Source: Promethearchaeota archaeon (lineage in GTDB: Archaea > Asgardarchaeota > Lokiarchaeia > Sigynarchaeales > SOKP01). From it: a stretch of 15,154 nt of DNA. Made by a program: the position numbers and the translations under genes. The stretch lies in assembly GCA_016839905.1 (NCBI GenBank), contig JAEOTJ010000202.1, forward strand, positions 1 through 15,154. Reading direction: 5' to 3'. Positions 14,217-15,154 of the stretch are shown here, piece by piece; the first letter of the stretch is position 1, and each line of letters starts with the position of its first letter. Under the pieces are notes generated by a model. It had not been told where the DNA came from and ran no database searches. It saw only the letters and a list, made by a program, of their open reading frames with translations.

Positions 14217-14567
14217 TGTTCTTATAATATCCGATTGTATATATACAAGAATAAATACATATTATATTTTTTTTATATTTTTCTCTATAAAGCAAAGTTG
14301 TCTCCTAAGAAAATAATCTAAAAAATTAATAAATACTTCAGAATAAATCCCATTACCTGCCTTCTCTAAAAGGATTGATGATTCAGTTTATTTCCATCCT
14401 TTTTTTATTATAAAATTAAAAAACTTGATTAAATTGGAATTATTAGACCTTCATCTTATCACAAATAATCTAAGTACTCAAAAGTTATATATCAAAATTT
14501 CTTTTTATTTGATAGACAGATTTGAATATTTAAAGATACAAAAAGAATATAATAAGGTTGTAAGGAA
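14217..14567. other. Accessory gap with promoter and decayed sequence
   Basis: This stretch has no intact gene. It holds the RHH promoter palindrome (14235-14248), about 100 bases of AT-rich sequence in which I see nothing, and from about 14347 the remnant frame described as a HEPN-like fragment. Confidence 0.5.
14235..14248. promoter_or_regulatory. 14-base palindrome over the RHH gene promoter
   Basis: TTGTATATATACAA is a perfect palindrome centred between 14241 and 14242. It lies about 26 bases upstream of the GTG start and includes the likely TATA box. A dimeric RHH regulator bound here would block TBP, which is a simple autoregulation scheme. Confidence 0.5.
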
Positions 14568-14589
14568 ATGGTTAAAGAAGAACTCTTAG
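14347..14589 (+). pseudogene. HEPN-like toxin remnant (tentative)
   Basis: An 80-codon open stretch with no start codon at its beginning runs from just after an in-frame TAA (14344-14346) to the TAG at 14587-14589. It begins IPLPAFSKRIDDSVYF, which parallels the helix before the RNILVH catalytic motif of HepT/DUF86 HEPN proteins (pattern IP-x-E-LA-x-K...MV-FRN). The Rx4-6H motif itself is not intact; only a His follows VYF. The C-terminal part DRFEYLKIQKEYNKVVRKWLKKN looks like the last HEPN helix. The stop lies 22 bases past the ATG of the MNT remnant, matching the overlapping layout of HEPN-MNT pairs. The identity rests mainly on this context. Confidence 0.35.
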
Positions 14590-14907
14590 GACAAATTAAA
14601 AATGATTTTGTAAACCTTTCAGAAAGGAAGATATTTTAGGGCTCCTTCTATTTGGTTCTAAAACTAATGATAAGGACATAAATCGAAGTGATATAGATAT
14701 ATGTGTAGTTGCCCCAGAGGAGGATCCCTATAAAATTTACTCTTATTTCATAAATCATGATAAGTTCGCTATAATCAAGGTATTCCACAGTATTTAAAAA
14801 TCACTGAATTCTCAAAAAACTTAAAATTAGAATGTGATCCAATTTCAATGATCATTCTTCCGATTAGAAATGAGAACTTAATTTTTTTTCTTTCTTATAA
14901 TTATTAA
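14568..14907 (+). pseudogene. MNT-type nucleotidyltransferase antitoxin, frameshifted
   Basis: Three frames follow one another. Frame one, from the ATG at 14568, gives MVKEELLGQIKNDFVNLSER and then a stop at 14637-14639. The second (from about 14627) gives EDILGLLLFGS...NRSDIDICVV, the GS-x9-12-DxD motif of minimal nucleotidyltransferases, and ends at 14795-14797. The third (from about 14770) gives YNQGIPQYLKITEF... to the stop at 14905-14907. Joined, they make about 110 residues, normal for MNT antitoxins, which AMPylate or otherwise modify their HEPN toxin partner. The active-site core is readable but interrupted by two frameshifts, so no full protein is expected. It overlaps the HEPN-like remnant. 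It could also be two sequencing indels in an AT-rich assembly. Confidence 0.65.
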
Positions 14908-15023
14908 TGATATTAGAATAATTGTACAAATTAAAAGAATTGAATTATATCCAGTATCTTATATTCTGAATTTATTATTTATAAAAAAATATATATATCA
15001 TATTTCTATTAGTCTTATAGAAA

Positions 15024-15154
15024 ATGGCTCTTAAAAATATTAAAATTCCTGAAGAGGTTTATAACAAACTTCTTAAATTAAAACAAGAAGATGAATCTTT
15101 AACTGATTTTATTTTACGTCTTATCAAAAAACCAGATAAAAAAAATTCAATAGA
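15024..15154 (+). CDS. VapB-type antitoxin, partial at window edge
   Basis: The first 43 codons begin MALKNIKIPEEVYNKLLKLK and continue through a segment with SLTDFILRLI. This matches the N-terminus of the archaeal VapB/DUF217 antitoxin family (pattern T/K-I-K-x-xxE-VY-x-L-xxLK...ES-xD-x-I-x-RL). Such proteins have a swapped-hairpin or RHH-like DNA-binding start and a C-terminal tail that blocks a PIN-domain RNase, VapC. The frame is open to the window end, so a vapC toxin would be expected just outside. TATA-like sequence at about 14988-15000 lies close upstream. Only the first half of the protein is visible. Confidence 0.75.
   Translation, partial: MALKNIKIPEEVYNKLLKLKQEDESLTDFILRLIKKPDKKNSI

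Noticed and set aside
1..15154. tRNA genes, CRISPR arrays, intact insertion sequences
   Set aside because: None seen: no cloverleaf with a TTC-loop pattern, no spaced direct repeats, no transposase motif.

Overview
The window is AT-rich archaeal DNA, almost certainly from an Asgard archaeon (Promethearchaeota), most likely of the Lokiarchaeia type. The main evidence is a tandem pair of profilin-like genes. It is supported by a secreted, membrane-anchored gingipain-type (C25) peptidase, a many-pass membrane protein with a longin/roadblock-like cytosolic tail, and zinc-ribbon membrane proteins. Most genes carry a TATA-like element about 22-29 bases before the start codon, so their mRNAs should be leaderless or nearly so. 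Shine-Dalgarno sites show mainly at internal operon genes.

Layout. Positions 1-3114: a small zinc-binding protein, the C25 peptidase diverging from it, and a convergent membrane protein of unknown function. Positions 3190-3470: a stand-alone 5S rRNA gene whose two halves are in swapped order. The usual 3' part (helix III 3' strand, helix II 3' strand, helices V/IV, helix I 3' strand) comes first. A UUCG tetraloop then closes helix I, and the usual 5' part follows. This circularly permuted 5S rRNA is the most striking item here. Positions 3547-5054: a membrane-anchored protein with possible winged-helix segments, and a polytopic membrane protein with a Lys-rich repeat linker and C-terminal zinc ribbon. 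Positions 5256-6515: a compact FtsX-like permease and its LolD/MacB-type ATPase in one operon. Positions 6612-7531: two profilin-like genes. Positions 7554-8642: a class II-type histone deacetylase family enzyme. Positions 8740-10965: a large membrane protein with about twelve TM segments and a longin/roadblock-like tail. Positions 10962-11768: a metal-dependent cyclase/formamidase-family hydrolase.

From about 11.9 kb to the end the content becomes accessory. First comes a translationally coupled pair: an OLD-like AAA ATPase and a separate TOPRIM-like protein, with the look of a defence or abortive-infection cassette. Next is a ribbon-helix-helix antitoxin-like gene, overlapping by ATGA a partner that now carries two in-frame stop codons. 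Then comes a decayed HEPN-MNT-type toxin-antitoxin remnant with two frameshifts. Last is the start of a VapB-like antitoxin, cut by the window edge. This reads as a toxin-antitoxin/defence island in decay.

How the genes work together. The permease and ATPase should form one ABC machine. The ATPase and TOPRIM proteins should form one complex. The profilins imply an actin-regulating cytoskeleton encoded elsewhere in the genome. The other genes look like independent single-gene units. No tRNA, CRISPR array or intact insertion sequence was seen.
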